Assembly: GCF_008727865.1 (NCBI RefSeq)
Contig: NZ_VTWU01000002.1
Coordinates: 248,001-312,000, forward strand
Reading direction: 5' to 3'
From: Hymenobacter busanensis
GTDB taxonomy: Bacteria > Bacteroidota > Bacteroidia > Cytophagales > Hymenobacteraceae
DNA: 64,000 nucleotides
In this document: one piece after another, positions 18,963-27,051 of the stretch
Position numbering within the stretch: the stretch's first letter is position 1
How the letters are laid out: each line of letters opens with the position of its first letter
The notes under the pieces: generated by a model
Databases searched by the model: none
Told to the model about the DNA's origin: nothing
What the model saw: the letters and a program-made list of their open reading frames with translations, nothing else
Position numbers and translations under genes: made by a program

Positions 18963-20609
18963 ATGAATAATAACATCTTGGGCCTTTTCGCTCCGCACCG
19001 TTTGCGGGTAATGGCCTTGGTCGCTTTCCTGGCACTTGGCAGCACCGGCTGCGAAGTAACCGACTTGCAGCCGCAAGACGCCATTTCTGAAACGCTGGCC
19101 TTCAACACTCCCGACCGCATTGCTCTGGCCGTAACCGGGGTATACAACGCAGCCCAGTCGGGCTACTACGATGCTTTGAATGGCACCGCACTTGGCACCC
19201 GCGGCTATCCTTTTGGCTCAGCAGCAACTGCTCTAGGCGACGTGCGAGGAGAAGACGTTGTTGACATGGCCGGCTTCTTCGGCATTGTCGGCCTGAACAA
19301 CATCACTCCTTCCAGCCCGAACGTGGTGAACATGTGGAACAATTTGTATTCCACAATTAACCAAGCCAACGTAGTGATTGAGGGGGTACGTAAAGCGGCC
19401 ACGGCTGGTACCATTACGGCAGCCAACGCAGCCATTTACGAGGGTGAAATGCGTTTCCTGCGCGCCCTCTCTTACCACGAATTGCTGCTCAACTTTGCTC
19501 GCCCCTACAACGACAACAATGGCAGCAATCCTGGTGTCCCGTACCGGGACTTCCCGGTAAATACCATTGAGTCGCTGGAAAAAGCCCGGGCACTAGATCG
19601 TAGCTCCGTAAGCGTAGTCTACGACAAGATGCTGGAAGACCTCGACTATGCCGAAACCAATCTGCCCGGCACTCGTGGGGGCAGCCTGAAGGTTACCCGT
19701 GCTACCAAAGGAGCGGCTATTGCTTTAAAGCAACGCCTGCGGATTCACCAAAGCAAGTGGGCAGAAGCCAAAGCGGAAGGTGACAAGCTCGTCACGGGTA
19801 CGACTACGTTTACGGCACCAGCTGCCAACGGAGGTTACAGCTTGCAAGGCTCTCCCGACGCAGCCGCACCTGGCCGTACTACTGTTACCAGCGAGAACAT
19901 TTTCTCGATTGAGAACAGCGCGGACGACAATGCTACTACCAACGGATCATTGGCTTCGGTGTTTGGTTCAGCCGCCGCCACTCCCGTAGGCGTTGGTGGA
20001 CGCGGTCTGGAAGCCATTAGCCCTAACCTGTTCAACGCTTCATTCATCCCGTGCAACGACCGTCGTCGTACCACGCTGATGCAGCAGAACGCTGGCGCTT
20101 ACTACAGCTTCAAGTACAAAGACGCCGCTACCTACTCCGACTTTGCACCGCTCATCCGCTACGCTGAGGTTATCCTCAACCAGGCTGAAGCCGAGGCCAA
20201 TATCGGTGGGGCTAACTCGGTTCGCGCGTTGGCACTCCTCAATGCCGTGCGCGGACGCGCCGTTGATGCTGCTGATTTATATGTTGGCCTAACCGGTGAT
20301 GCGCTTATTCAGGCTATCCTCAACGAGCGACGCATCGAACTGATTGCAGAGGGCTTCCGCTGGGATGACATTCACCGCTTGTCGGTGGGGCCATCGGTAC
20401 GCTTTAGCCCACGGCCAGGTGGCGGTATTCCCCGCAAGCTGGATTCGTCGCAAGCTATTGCTGCCAACTACAACTGCACAACCCGGCCAGCAATAAACGG
20501 CTCTGTGGCGGACATTCCGTACACGGATTACCGGTTCCTGTGGCCGATTCCGGCTTCGGAAATTGCCAACAACCCAGGCCTGAAAGGCAAAAACAACCCT
20601 GGCTATTAA
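18963..20609 (+). CDS. SusD/RagB-family outer-membrane lipoprotein, pair 3
   Basis: A 548-residue lipoprotein lid. The signal sequence has the lipobox GSTGC (Cys 30) after HRLRVMALVAFLAL. Helical repeat region includes YEGEMRFLRALSYHELLLNFARPY, and the family C-terminal signature is seen in ERRIELIAEGFRWDDIHRL and FLWPIPASEIANNPGL. The protein ends in KGKNNPGY. It is the distal gene of the third operon and shares a terminator region with the convergent SDR gene. Confidence 0.92.
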   Translation: MNNNILGLFAPHRLRVMALVAFLALGSTGCEVTDLQPQDAISETLAFNTPDRIALAVTGVYNAAQSGYYDALNGTALGTRGYPFGSAATALGDVRGEDVVDMAGFFGIVGLNNITPSSPNVVNMWNNLYSTINQANVVIEGVRKAATAGTITAANAAIYEGEMRFLRALSYHELLLNFARPYNDNNGSNPGVPYRDFPVNTIESLEKARALDRSSVSVVYDKMLEDLDYAETNLPGTRGGSLKVTRATKGAAIALKQRLRIHQSKWAEAKAEGDKLVTGTTTFTAPAANGGYSLQGSPDAAAPGRTTVTSENIFSIENSADDNATTNGSLASVFGSAAATPVGVGGRGLEAISPNLFNASFIPCNDRRRTTLMQQNAGAYYSFKYKDAATYSDFAPLIRYAEVILNQAEAEANIGGANSVRALALLNAVRGRAVDAADLYVGLTGDALIQAILNERRIELIAEGFRWDDIHRLSVGPSVRFSPRPGGGIPRKLDSSQAIAANYNCTTRPAINGSVADIPYTDYRFLWPIPASEIANNPGLKGKNNPGY

Positions 20610-20627
20610 CCTAGTGTTGCGTTGAAT

Positions 20628-20659
20628 AAAAAGCCCCAGCCGCTGGCTGGGGCTTTTTG
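20628..20659. terminator. Bidirectional terminator between SusD pair 3 and the SDR gene
   Basis: AAGCCCCAGC and GCTGGGGCTT form a stem flanked by A-rich sequence on the left and TTTT on the right, serving both convergent genes. Confidence 0.88.
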
Positions 20660-20662
20660 TTT

Positions 20663-21397
20663 TTATAGGTCGCCAATACGCAGTACAACGGATTCGGCCT
20701 GATGCGGCGGCCTTGTCAGCCATTGCTGAATCTTGGCGGCTACCGCCTGAGCATCGGCCAGTTGATTCTCTTGGTGCAACGCATTGAAATGTTTGGCCTG
20801 GCTGAACTGCTGCTCGTCGGCCGTGCGAATCTGGGCTTGCATGTCGGTATCAATTACACCGGGGACCAGGCTGCGGATACGCGCGCCGCGGCCGCGCAGG
20901 TCCTGCTCGTGCTGGGCTACTTGGCTGAGCATGTCCAACGCGGCCTTGGAGGCACAGTACGCGCCCCAGCCGTCGACGGGGCGCTGGGCGGCACCGCTGC
21001 TGATGTTGAGCACGGTGCGCGGCACCGCCAAGCCGCTGTACGCGCTCAGAAAGGTATTCATGAGCATGGCCGGCGCTACCACGTTCACATCGAACACGAA
21101 TTCGTAATGTTCGTTGGGCTGCTCGCCGATGTAGCCGATTTCGCCCACCACGCCGGCGTTGTTGATGAGCGTGAGGGACTGCGCATCGGGGCGGGCCGGG
21201 AAGATTTTGAACAGGTTGTTTTCCACTGCCACGATGTCGGACAAATCGAGCGGCTGGTGCTGGTAGCGCGGGTGCTCGATGGTGGCGTGGCGCGACACCC
21301 CGAGGACGTGGGTATCGGGCTGAGCCAGCAACGTTGCGGCCAGGGCTTTGCCAAGGCCACGGCTGGCTCCGGTGATGATGTAGTAGTGCATGCGCAA
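20663..21397 (-). CDS. Short-chain dehydrogenase/reductase (SDR)
   Basis: NAD(P)(H)-dependent oxidoreductase of 244 residues. Rossmann motif TGASRGLGK (~9-17), NNAG (79-82), catalytic Ser in NISSGAAQ (133/134), Tyr147 and Lys151 in AYCASKAAL, and PGVIDTDMQ after the active site. The overall pattern resembles the sepiapterin reductase / benzil reductase branch of classical SDRs; the true substrate is unknown. The start could be either of two nearby ATGs (21397 or 21391). It stands alone, upstream of the convergent SusD gene and separated from hslU by a very strong hairpin. Confidence 0.88.
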   Translation of the reverse strand: MRMHYYIITGASRGLGKALAATLLAQPDTHVLGVSRHATIEHPRYQHQPLDLSDIVAVENNLFKIFPARPDAQSLTLINNAGVVGEIGYIGEQPNEHYEFVFDVNVVAPAMLMNTFLSAYSGLAVPRTVLNISSGAAQRPVDGWGAYCASKAALDMLSQVAQHEQDLRGRGARIRSLVPGVIDTDMQAQIRTADEQQFSQAKHFNALHQENQLADAQAVAAKIQQWLTRPPHQAESVVLRIGDL

Positions 21398-21430
21398 AAC
21401 AGATGGGTTCAGGGAAGGATGTACGCAGAA

Positions 21431-21469
21431 AACGCAAAAGGGCCGTCGGATGGACGGCCCTTTTGCGTT
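21431..21469 (-). terminator. Strong hairpin terminator downstream of hslU
   Basis: Two perfect 17-nt arms (21431-21447 and 21453-21469) around a 5-nt loop; on the minus strand it is followed by TTTTCTG. It ends the hslU transcript before the SDR gene. Confidence 0.88.
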
Positions 21470-21493
21470 CGGGAAAAGTTGTGTTCGGCGCAG

Positions 21494-22906
21494 TTACAAA
21501 ATATACTGGCTCAGGTCGCGGTTCTTCACCATGCCCTGCAGCCGCTCGTCTACCAGTGCGGCCGTAATCTGAATGCGGGCGTTGGCGCCAATCTTGTCTG
21601 GCACATCGAACAGGATATCGTTCAGCAACCGGCTCATGACTGTGTGCAGGCGCCGGGCACCAATGTTTTCGACGTCGCTGTTGACATCGAAGGCAATTTC
21701 GGCGAGGCGCTCCAGGGCCGCATCGTCGAAGAGCAGTTCCACGTCCTCGGCTTTCAGCAGGGCCTCGTACTGCTTGGTAAGGGCGTTTTTGGGATCTTTC
21801 AGAATGCGGTAGAAGTCGTCTTTCGTCAGGCTTTGCAGCTCCACGCGAATGGGGAAGCGGCCCTGCAGCTCGGGAATGAGGTCGGAGGGTTTGCTGACGT
21901 GAAAGGCCCCGGCGGCAATGAACAGGATGTGGTCGGTGTGCACGATGCCGTACTTGGTATTCACGGCCGAGCCTTCGACCACCGGCAGCAGGTCGCGCTG
22001 CACGCCTTCGCGGCTCACGTCGGGGCCACCTTTCTGGGTGCTGCTGCTGGCCACTTTGTCGATTTCGTCGATGAAGATGATGCCCGCGTTTTCGGCTAGC
22101 CGAATGGCCTCGTCCTTCACCTCGTCCATGTCGATGAGCTTGGCGGCTTCCTCGTCGAGCAGAATGCGGCGGGCTTCGGCAATGGTGACTTTGCGCTTGC
22201 GGGTTTTCTTGGGCATCATCGAGCCCAGCATGTCCTGCAGCCCGGCCAGCGAAGCTTCGTCGATGCCGGCCTGCCCACCCATGATGCCGAGGCCGGGGTT
22301 GGTGGCCTGCTGCACCTTGATGTCGATGTGGCGGTTTTCCAGCTCGCCGTTGCGCAGCTTTTCGCGGAACCGCTCCCGCGTCCGCTCGTTCAACTCGGCG
22401 TCGGAGTGCGGCACGTCGTCGGAAGCGCCGCCAAAGCCTACCGACGACGGCTTGACAACGGAGCTTCCCATGCCCTGAATGGGCGGAATGAGGGCGTCGA
22501 GAATGGCGTCTTCCACCAGCTGGGCGGCCTGGGTTTTCACGGCCTCTTTGCGACGCTGCTTCACCAAGTTCACGGCCTGCTCGGCCAAGTCGCGCACCAT
22601 GCTTTCCACGTCGCGACCCACGTAGCCCACTTCGGTGAACTTGCTGGCCTCAACTTTGGTGAAGGGCGCGTCGGCAATGGCGGCGAGGCGGCGGGCAATT
22701 TCGGTTTTGCCCACGCCGGTGGCCCCAATCATGAGAATGTTGTTGGGCACGATTTCGCGCTGCATGTCGGCGGGAGCATGCATGCGGCGCCAGCGGTTGC
22801 GCAGGGCAATGGCCACGTTGCGCTTGGCGTCGTGTTGGCCGATGATGTATTTGTCCAGCTCGGCCACAATCTGGGCCGGCGTGGGAAAAGTGGCAGAATC
22901 CAGCAT
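21494..22906 (-). CDS. hslU: ATP-dependent protease ATPase subunit HslU
   Basis: AAA+ unfoldase of 470 residues that feeds substrates to the HslV peptidase. N-terminal TPAQIVAELDKYIIGQHDAKR is the family start, Walker A GATGVGKTE at 61-69, the I-domain insertion runs through the charged and Gly-rich middle (~105-255), Walker B and sensor region IIFIDEIDKVASS, and the C-terminal end RDLSQYIL docks into HslV. The ATG at 22906 is chosen because the family sequence begins there; the upstream in-frame extension is not conserved in character. No hslV gene is next to it, so it must be elsewhere. The gene lies behind porQ but a hairpin separates the two. Confidence 0.95.
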   Translation of the reverse strand: MLDSATFPTPAQIVAELDKYIIGQHDAKRNVAIALRNRWRRMHAPADMQREIVPNNILMIGATGVGKTEIARRLAAIADAPFTKVEASKFTEVGYVGRDVESMVRDLAEQAVNLVKQRRKEAVKTQAAQLVEDAILDALIPPIQGMGSSVVKPSSVGFGGASDDVPHSDAELNERTRERFREKLRNGELENRHIDIKVQQATNPGLGIMGGQAGIDEASLAGLQDMLGSMMPKKTRKRKVTIAEARRILLDEEAAKLIDMDEVKDEAIRLAENAGIIFIDEIDKVASSSTQKGGPDVSREGVQRDLLPVVEGSAVNTKYGIVHTDHILFIAAGAFHVSKPSDLIPELQGRFPIRVELQSLTKDDFYRILKDPKNALTKQYEALLKAEDVELLFDDAALERLAEIAFDVNSDVENIGARRLHTVMSRLLNDILFDVPDKIGANARIQITAALVDERLQGMVKNRDLSQYIL

Positions 22907-23043
22907 AAAGAAGGGCGGCCGGGAGTGTGGCCGGTTAGTAGATACCAAGCCGCGGGCTTAGCGTTGCCCGGGTAGCAAAAATGATGGCGGATGCGGGTGC
23001 GTGCCGTTCTGGCAGGACGCTTTGCCGAACGGATAAACGAGAA

Positions 23044-23067
23044 GCGCCACAGCGGTGGCTGTGGCGC
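23044..23067 (-). terminator. Hairpin downstream of porQ
   Basis: GCGCCACAG and CTGTGGCGC pair perfectly (9 bp) around a 6-nt loop. On the minus strand it is followed by TTCTCGTTT, a modest U-tract. Confidence 0.6.
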
Positions 23068-23092
23068 GTTCCGATTGTTGTCAACCACTCCC

Positions 23093-24148
23093 CTATTTCT
23101 CCTTCTTGGTAAAGAGTTCGTCGATGTTGCGCGCGAGGGTAAGGTAGTTGGTGGCACCCGACACGTGGTAGTAGGCGCGGGTGTACTCAAACTGGTACTT
23201 GCTCACTTTCAGCAGCACGCCGAAAGCCAGGCCGGCGCCGCCGGAGGTGTTGTCGAGGCGCAGTTCGCGGCGGCGCAGGTGGTTGTAGCTCACGCGCACG
23301 TTCAGGCCTTTGCCCAGCAACAGTTCACCGCCCACCGTGAAGTGCCGGGCAATCTTGTCGCCGGTGCTCTTCTTCGCCGTTTTCTGCTGTCCGTCGAGGG
23401 TGTTGCGGTTCACCTGGGCCGTGTCGAGGTACACGATGTCGAAGTCGGTAAGGTGGTGCGCCGTGATGGTGAAGCGCAGCGGCATGTGCTCGGGCTTCAC
23501 GGTGAGGCCCAGCTGCACATCCAACGGCAGCGGCTCCCGCTCGGCGCCGTCGAAGGGCTTTACCTGGTAGCCGAGGTTTTTGACGGCCAACCCCACCGAG
23601 AAATCCTGCGTGGGGTGCTTAAACAGGCCGCCGACATCGGCCAGCACCGCCGTGGAATGATTGCCGGCAATGCCGGCCACGGCAAAGCGCGCGGCCCAGC
23701 CCAGCGTGATGGGCCCGCGCGTGTGGGCGTTGGCCACGGTGAGGTGGTAATCGTTGACCGAAAACGTACCCAGGGCGTTGCCCGCCGGGTCGTACTGGTC
23801 GAAGTCACCGTAGTTGAGGTACGACAGGCCGAAGCCCCAGCGGCCCAGCTTCTCGGTATTGCGGGAATACACGGCGGTGCTCTGGCGGATATCGGCCAGA
23901 TAGTCGCCGTAGCTCAGCGCCAAGCGCCCATCCGAATCGGCATTGAGCAGCGCCGGGTTGCCGTAGAGCATGCCGGGGTCGTTGCTCGGGCCCGAAACTA
24001 CCGCGCCGCCCAACGCCGCCAGCCGTGCCGTGGGCGGCAGCGCCAGCGACGTAAACACGGTTTGGCCGCCAATCTGGGCCTGGGCCGACAGCGTAGCCGC
24101 TAAAGCGGGCACCACAAGCGCAAGAACGCGGCGTAGGGGTCGAATCAT
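23093..24148 (-). CDS. porQ: Type IX secretion system protein PorQ
   Basis: Outer-membrane beta-barrel of 351 residues. In Porphyromonas, PorQ works with PorV, PorU and PorZ in the T9SS attachment complex that processes and anchors cargo. Signal peptide MIRPLRRVLALVVPALAATLSAQA, then the family start GGQTVFTSLALPPTARLAALGG and DPGMLYGNPALLN, which are characteristic of PorQ; the remainder alternates as barrel strands. The ATG at 24148 was chosen because it begins the signal peptide. T9SS partners in this window are the PorE-like protein at 27052 and a cargo protein at 57484. Confidence 0.86.
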   Translation of the reverse strand: MIRPLRRVLALVVPALAATLSAQAQIGGQTVFTSLALPPTARLAALGGAVVSGPSNDPGMLYGNPALLNADSDGRLALSYGDYLADIRQSTAVYSRNTEKLGRWGFGLSYLNYGDFDQYDPAGNALGTFSVNDYHLTVANAHTRGPITLGWAARFAVAGIAGNHSTAVLADVGGLFKHPTQDFSVGLAVKNLGYQVKPFDGAEREPLPLDVQLGLTVKPEHMPLRFTITAHHLTDFDIVYLDTAQVNRNTLDGQQKTAKKSTGDKIARHFTVGGELLLGKGLNVRVSYNHLRRRELRLDNTSGGAGLAFGVLLKVSKYQFEYTRAYYHVSGATNYLTLARNIDELFTKKEK

Positions 24149-24235
24149 GGGTAACAAAAGTGCAAATGAGGGAGGCCGATGACGCTGCAGCAACAGGCGC
24201 TATTGCGCACGGAGCTTGCCCAATCCCGAAGATAC

Positions 24236-24275
24236 AACAGCGCCCCGGTCAAACGAACCGGGGCGCTGTTTCTTG
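24236..24275 (-). terminator. Hairpin terminator downstream of lon
   Basis: Perfect 14-nt arms (24236-24249 and 24257-24270) around a 7-nt loop, 26 nt after the lon stop. The U-tract on the minus strand is weak, but the stem is very stable. Confidence 0.75.
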
Positions 24276-24295
24276 TTTGGCCTACCGTTTTGTTT

Positions 24296-26803
24296 CTACT
24301 GCACCTCTACTTCGTGGGCCGAAACGGGCACCGTACGGTCGTCGCGCACGGTGAGCTTGAGTGGCTTGTTCACCAGTTCATCGAGCAGGGCCACACGCAG
24401 CACGTCGTCCACGCGGTCGACGTAGTGAATCTTGAGGCCCTTCACGTACTCGGCGGGGATTTCGTGGAGGTCCTTGCGGTTTTTCTCGCACAGGATAATG
24501 TCGCGGATGCCGGCGCGCTTGGCGGCCAGAATCTTCTCCTTGATGCCGCCCACCGGCAACACCTTACCGCGTAGCGTGATTTCGCCGGTCATGGCCAAAT
24601 GGCTGCGGATTTTGCGCTGCGTAAACACCGAGGCAATGCTGGTGAAGATGGCAATGCCCGCGCTGGGCCCGTCTTTGGGCACGGCACCTTCGGGAAAGTG
24701 AATGTGCAGGTCGTACTGGTCGAAGAGGCGGTAGTCAATGTTCAACTCCTCGGCGCGGCTGCGCAGGTAGCTCAGCGCCGTCACCGCCGATTCCTTCATC
24801 ACGTCGCCCAGTTGGCCCGACAGTGTGAGCTTGCCCCGGCCCCGGCTCAGCAGGCTTTCCACGAACAGAATGTCGCCGCCCACGCTCGTCCAGGCCAGGC
24901 CCGTCACCACGCCGGCGGTTTCGTTGTCTTGGTACAGGTCGCGGTCGAAAATCTGCACGCCCAGAATGCGCGTCACGTCCGAGGGCTCCAGCTTGGCCGG
25001 AAACGGCTCTTCCATGGCCTTGTGCTTGGCAATGTTGCGCACCACGGCGCCCAGCTTGCGCTCCAGGCTCCGCACGCCCGATTCGCGGGTGTAGTCGTCG
25101 ATAACGCGCGTGAGGGCGCTGGTGCTGATGGCAACATCCTTTTGCGTCAGCCCGTGCTCGGCGAGGAGCTTGGGCCACAGGTGCTTTTTGGCAATCTGGG
25201 TTTTCTCCTCCAGCGTGTAGCCCGACACGTCGATGATTTCCATCCGGTCGCGCAGGGCCGGGTGAATGGTATCGAGCGAGTTGGCCGTGGCAATGAAGAG
25301 CACCTTCGAAAGGTCGTACTCCACTTCCAGGTAGTTGTCGGTGAAGGTCGAGTTCTGCTCCGGGTCGAGCACTTCGAGCAGGGCGGCCTGCGGGTCGCCG
25401 CGGAAATCGGCCCCTACTTTGTCGATTTCGTCGAGGATGATGACCGGGTTGGAAGCGCCGGCTTTCTTGATCTGCGAAATGATGCGGCCGGGCATGGCCC
25501 CCACGTAGGTTTTGCGGTGCCCGCGAATTTCGGCTTCGTCGCGCACGCCGCCGAGGCTCATGCGCACGTACTTGCGGCCCAACGACTGCGCCACCGAGCG
25601 GCCCAGCGACGTTTTGCCCACGCCGGGCGGGCCGTAGAGGCACAGAATCGGGGCTTTCAGGTCGTTCTTGAGCTTGAGCACGGCCAAGTACTCCAGAATG
25701 CGCTCCTTCACCTTTTCCATGCCGTACTGGTCGGCATCGAGGATTTTGCGGGTGCGCTTCAGGTTGAAGTTGTCCTTGGTATACTCGCCCCAGGGCAAAT
25801 CGAGCAGAAACTCCACGTAGTTCAGGCTCACCGGGTATTCGGCGGCCATCGGGTTCAGGCGGGCCAGCTTGTCGAGCTCCTTGGTGAAGTGCTTGGCCAC
25901 GGCCTCCGGCCATTTTTTGGCCTTGGCCCGCTGCCGAAACTTGTCGACGTCCTGGTCGGGGCCGTCGTGGCCCAGTTCGTCCTGCAGCACCTTCAGTTGC
26001 TGGCGCAGAAAATAGTCGCGCTGCTGCTGGTCGATGTCGGTGTGAACCTTGCTCTGGATTTCGTGCTTGATTTCGAGCAACTGGATTTCCTTCAGCAGCA
26101 TTTCCAGCAGCTGGGTGCCGCGCTGCACGCCGTCGTTGATTTCGAGCAGGCGTTGCTTCTGCCCCACCTCCACGTTCAGGTTCGACGACAGGAAGTGGAT
26201 CAGGAACGCGGGCGACTCGATGTTGTCCAGCGCCACCTGGGCTTCCTGCGGAATTTCCGGGTTCAGCTTCAGCATCTTGCTGGCCGCGTCTTTCAGCGAC
26301 GCCATCAAGGCCTTGATTTCCTTGCTCACCCGCGCCGGCAACGACTCCGGCAGGTACGTGACCCGTGCCGAGAGGTAAGGCACCTCCGACGTGACTTCAT
26401 CGAGCTGAAACCGCTGCTGCCCCTGAATGATGATGGTGGTGTTGCCGTCGGGCAGTTCCAGCAGCTTCAGAATGCGGGCCAGCGTGCCCACTTGGTAGAG
26501 GTCGGTTACGCCGGGGTCTTCGGCCCCGCTCGTTTTCTGGGCAATCACGCCCACCAGCTTGTTGCCGCGGTAGGCGCGGCGCACCAGCCGGATGCTTTTT
26601 TTGCGCGTCACCGTTACGGGCAACACCACGCCGGGGAAGAGCACCGTGTTGCGCACGGGCAGAATGGGCAGGACCTCGGGCGCTTCGCTCAGCTCGGGCT
26701 GGTTTTGCTCGGGGTCGGTGGCCACCAGCGAAACCATTTCGTCGGGGCCATCGGTCATCAGCAAAATCGAGTCGGGGAAACGCGGATCGGATTTTTTTGT
26801 CAT
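24296..26803 (-). CDS. lon: ATP-dependent Lon protease
   Basis: Cytoplasmic AAA+ serine protease of 835 residues that degrades damaged and regulatory proteins. N-terminal substrate-binding domain (PILPVRNTVLFPGVV, ~46-250) with a coiled segment, Walker A GPPGVGKT at 391-398, Walker B IILDEIDK (DEIDK 458-462), and the C-terminal protease domain with catalytic Ser714 in PKDGPSAGIAIF and Lys757 in GGIKEKILAAK, spaced 43 residues as in E. coli Lon. The acidic ~45-residue lead before the LON domain is usual in Bacteroidota. It is divergent from the PorE-like gene, sharing a 248-bp intergenic region; a box TATCTTCG about 70 nt upstream could be its -7 element. Confidence 0.96.
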   Translation of the reverse strand: MTKKSDPRFPDSILLMTDGPDEMVSLVATDPEQNQPELSEAPEVLPILPVRNTVLFPGVVLPVTVTRKKSIRLVRRAYRGNKLVGVIAQKTSGAEDPGVTDLYQVGTLARILKLLELPDGNTTIIIQGQQRFQLDEVTSEVPYLSARVTYLPESLPARVSKEIKALMASLKDAASKMLKLNPEIPQEAQVALDNIESPAFLIHFLSSNLNVEVGQKQRLLEINDGVQRGTQLLEMLLKEIQLLEIKHEIQSKVHTDIDQQQRDYFLRQQLKVLQDELGHDGPDQDVDKFRQRAKAKKWPEAVAKHFTKELDKLARLNPMAAEYPVSLNYVEFLLDLPWGEYTKDNFNLKRTRKILDADQYGMEKVKERILEYLAVLKLKNDLKAPILCLYGPPGVGKTSLGRSVAQSLGRKYVRMSLGGVRDEAEIRGHRKTYVGAMPGRIISQIKKAGASNPVIILDEIDKVGADFRGDPQAALLEVLDPEQNSTFTDNYLEVEYDLSKVLFIATANSLDTIHPALRDRMEIIDVSGYTLEEKTQIAKKHLWPKLLAEHGLTQKDVAISTSALTRVIDDYTRESGVRSLERKLGAVVRNIAKHKAMEEPFPAKLEPSDVTRILGVQIFDRDLYQDNETAGVVTGLAWTSVGGDILFVESLLSRGRGKLTLSGQLGDVMKESAVTALSYLRSRAEELNIDYRLFDQYDLHIHFPEGAVPKDGPSAGIAIFTSIASVFTQRKIRSHLAMTGEITLRGKVLPVGGIKEKILAAKRAGIRDIILCEKNRKDLHEIPAEYVKGLKIHYVDRVDDVLRVALLDELVNKPLKLTVRDDRTVPVSAHEVEVQ

Positions 26804-26999
26804 AAATAGCAGTCAGTCGCGGCGGCGTGCCAGAGTGGCAGCCCTGGGCGGGGGCGCGGCGACTAATTTTCGAAGATACAGCTTTGTCAAGAGCTGTGCC
26901 ACGGGCCTGGCCGGTACAATTTTCGGCCGCTGCGGTACACCCAGGGCAAGTCACTCGGCCAGAGCGGCAGGCGGATAGCCGCGCATGCCCGAAAAGCTA

Positions 27000-27007
27000 T
27001 ATTTTTG
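27000..27007 (+). promoter_or_regulatory. Candidate -7 box of the PorE-like gene (TATTTTTG)
   Basis: Exact match to TAnnTTTG, 44 nt before the ATG at 27052. No TTTG is found at the -33 distance. Confidence 0.4.
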
Positions 27008-27051
27008 ATGCCCCATTCCGCCCGATTCGGTTCCCCGCGCTACCGCTTTAT

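Noticed and set aside
24599..26809. 736-codon open frame antisense to lon
   Set aside because: Entire lon gene with all active-site motifs lies on the other strand; the frame is His/Gln/Val-rich with no domain.
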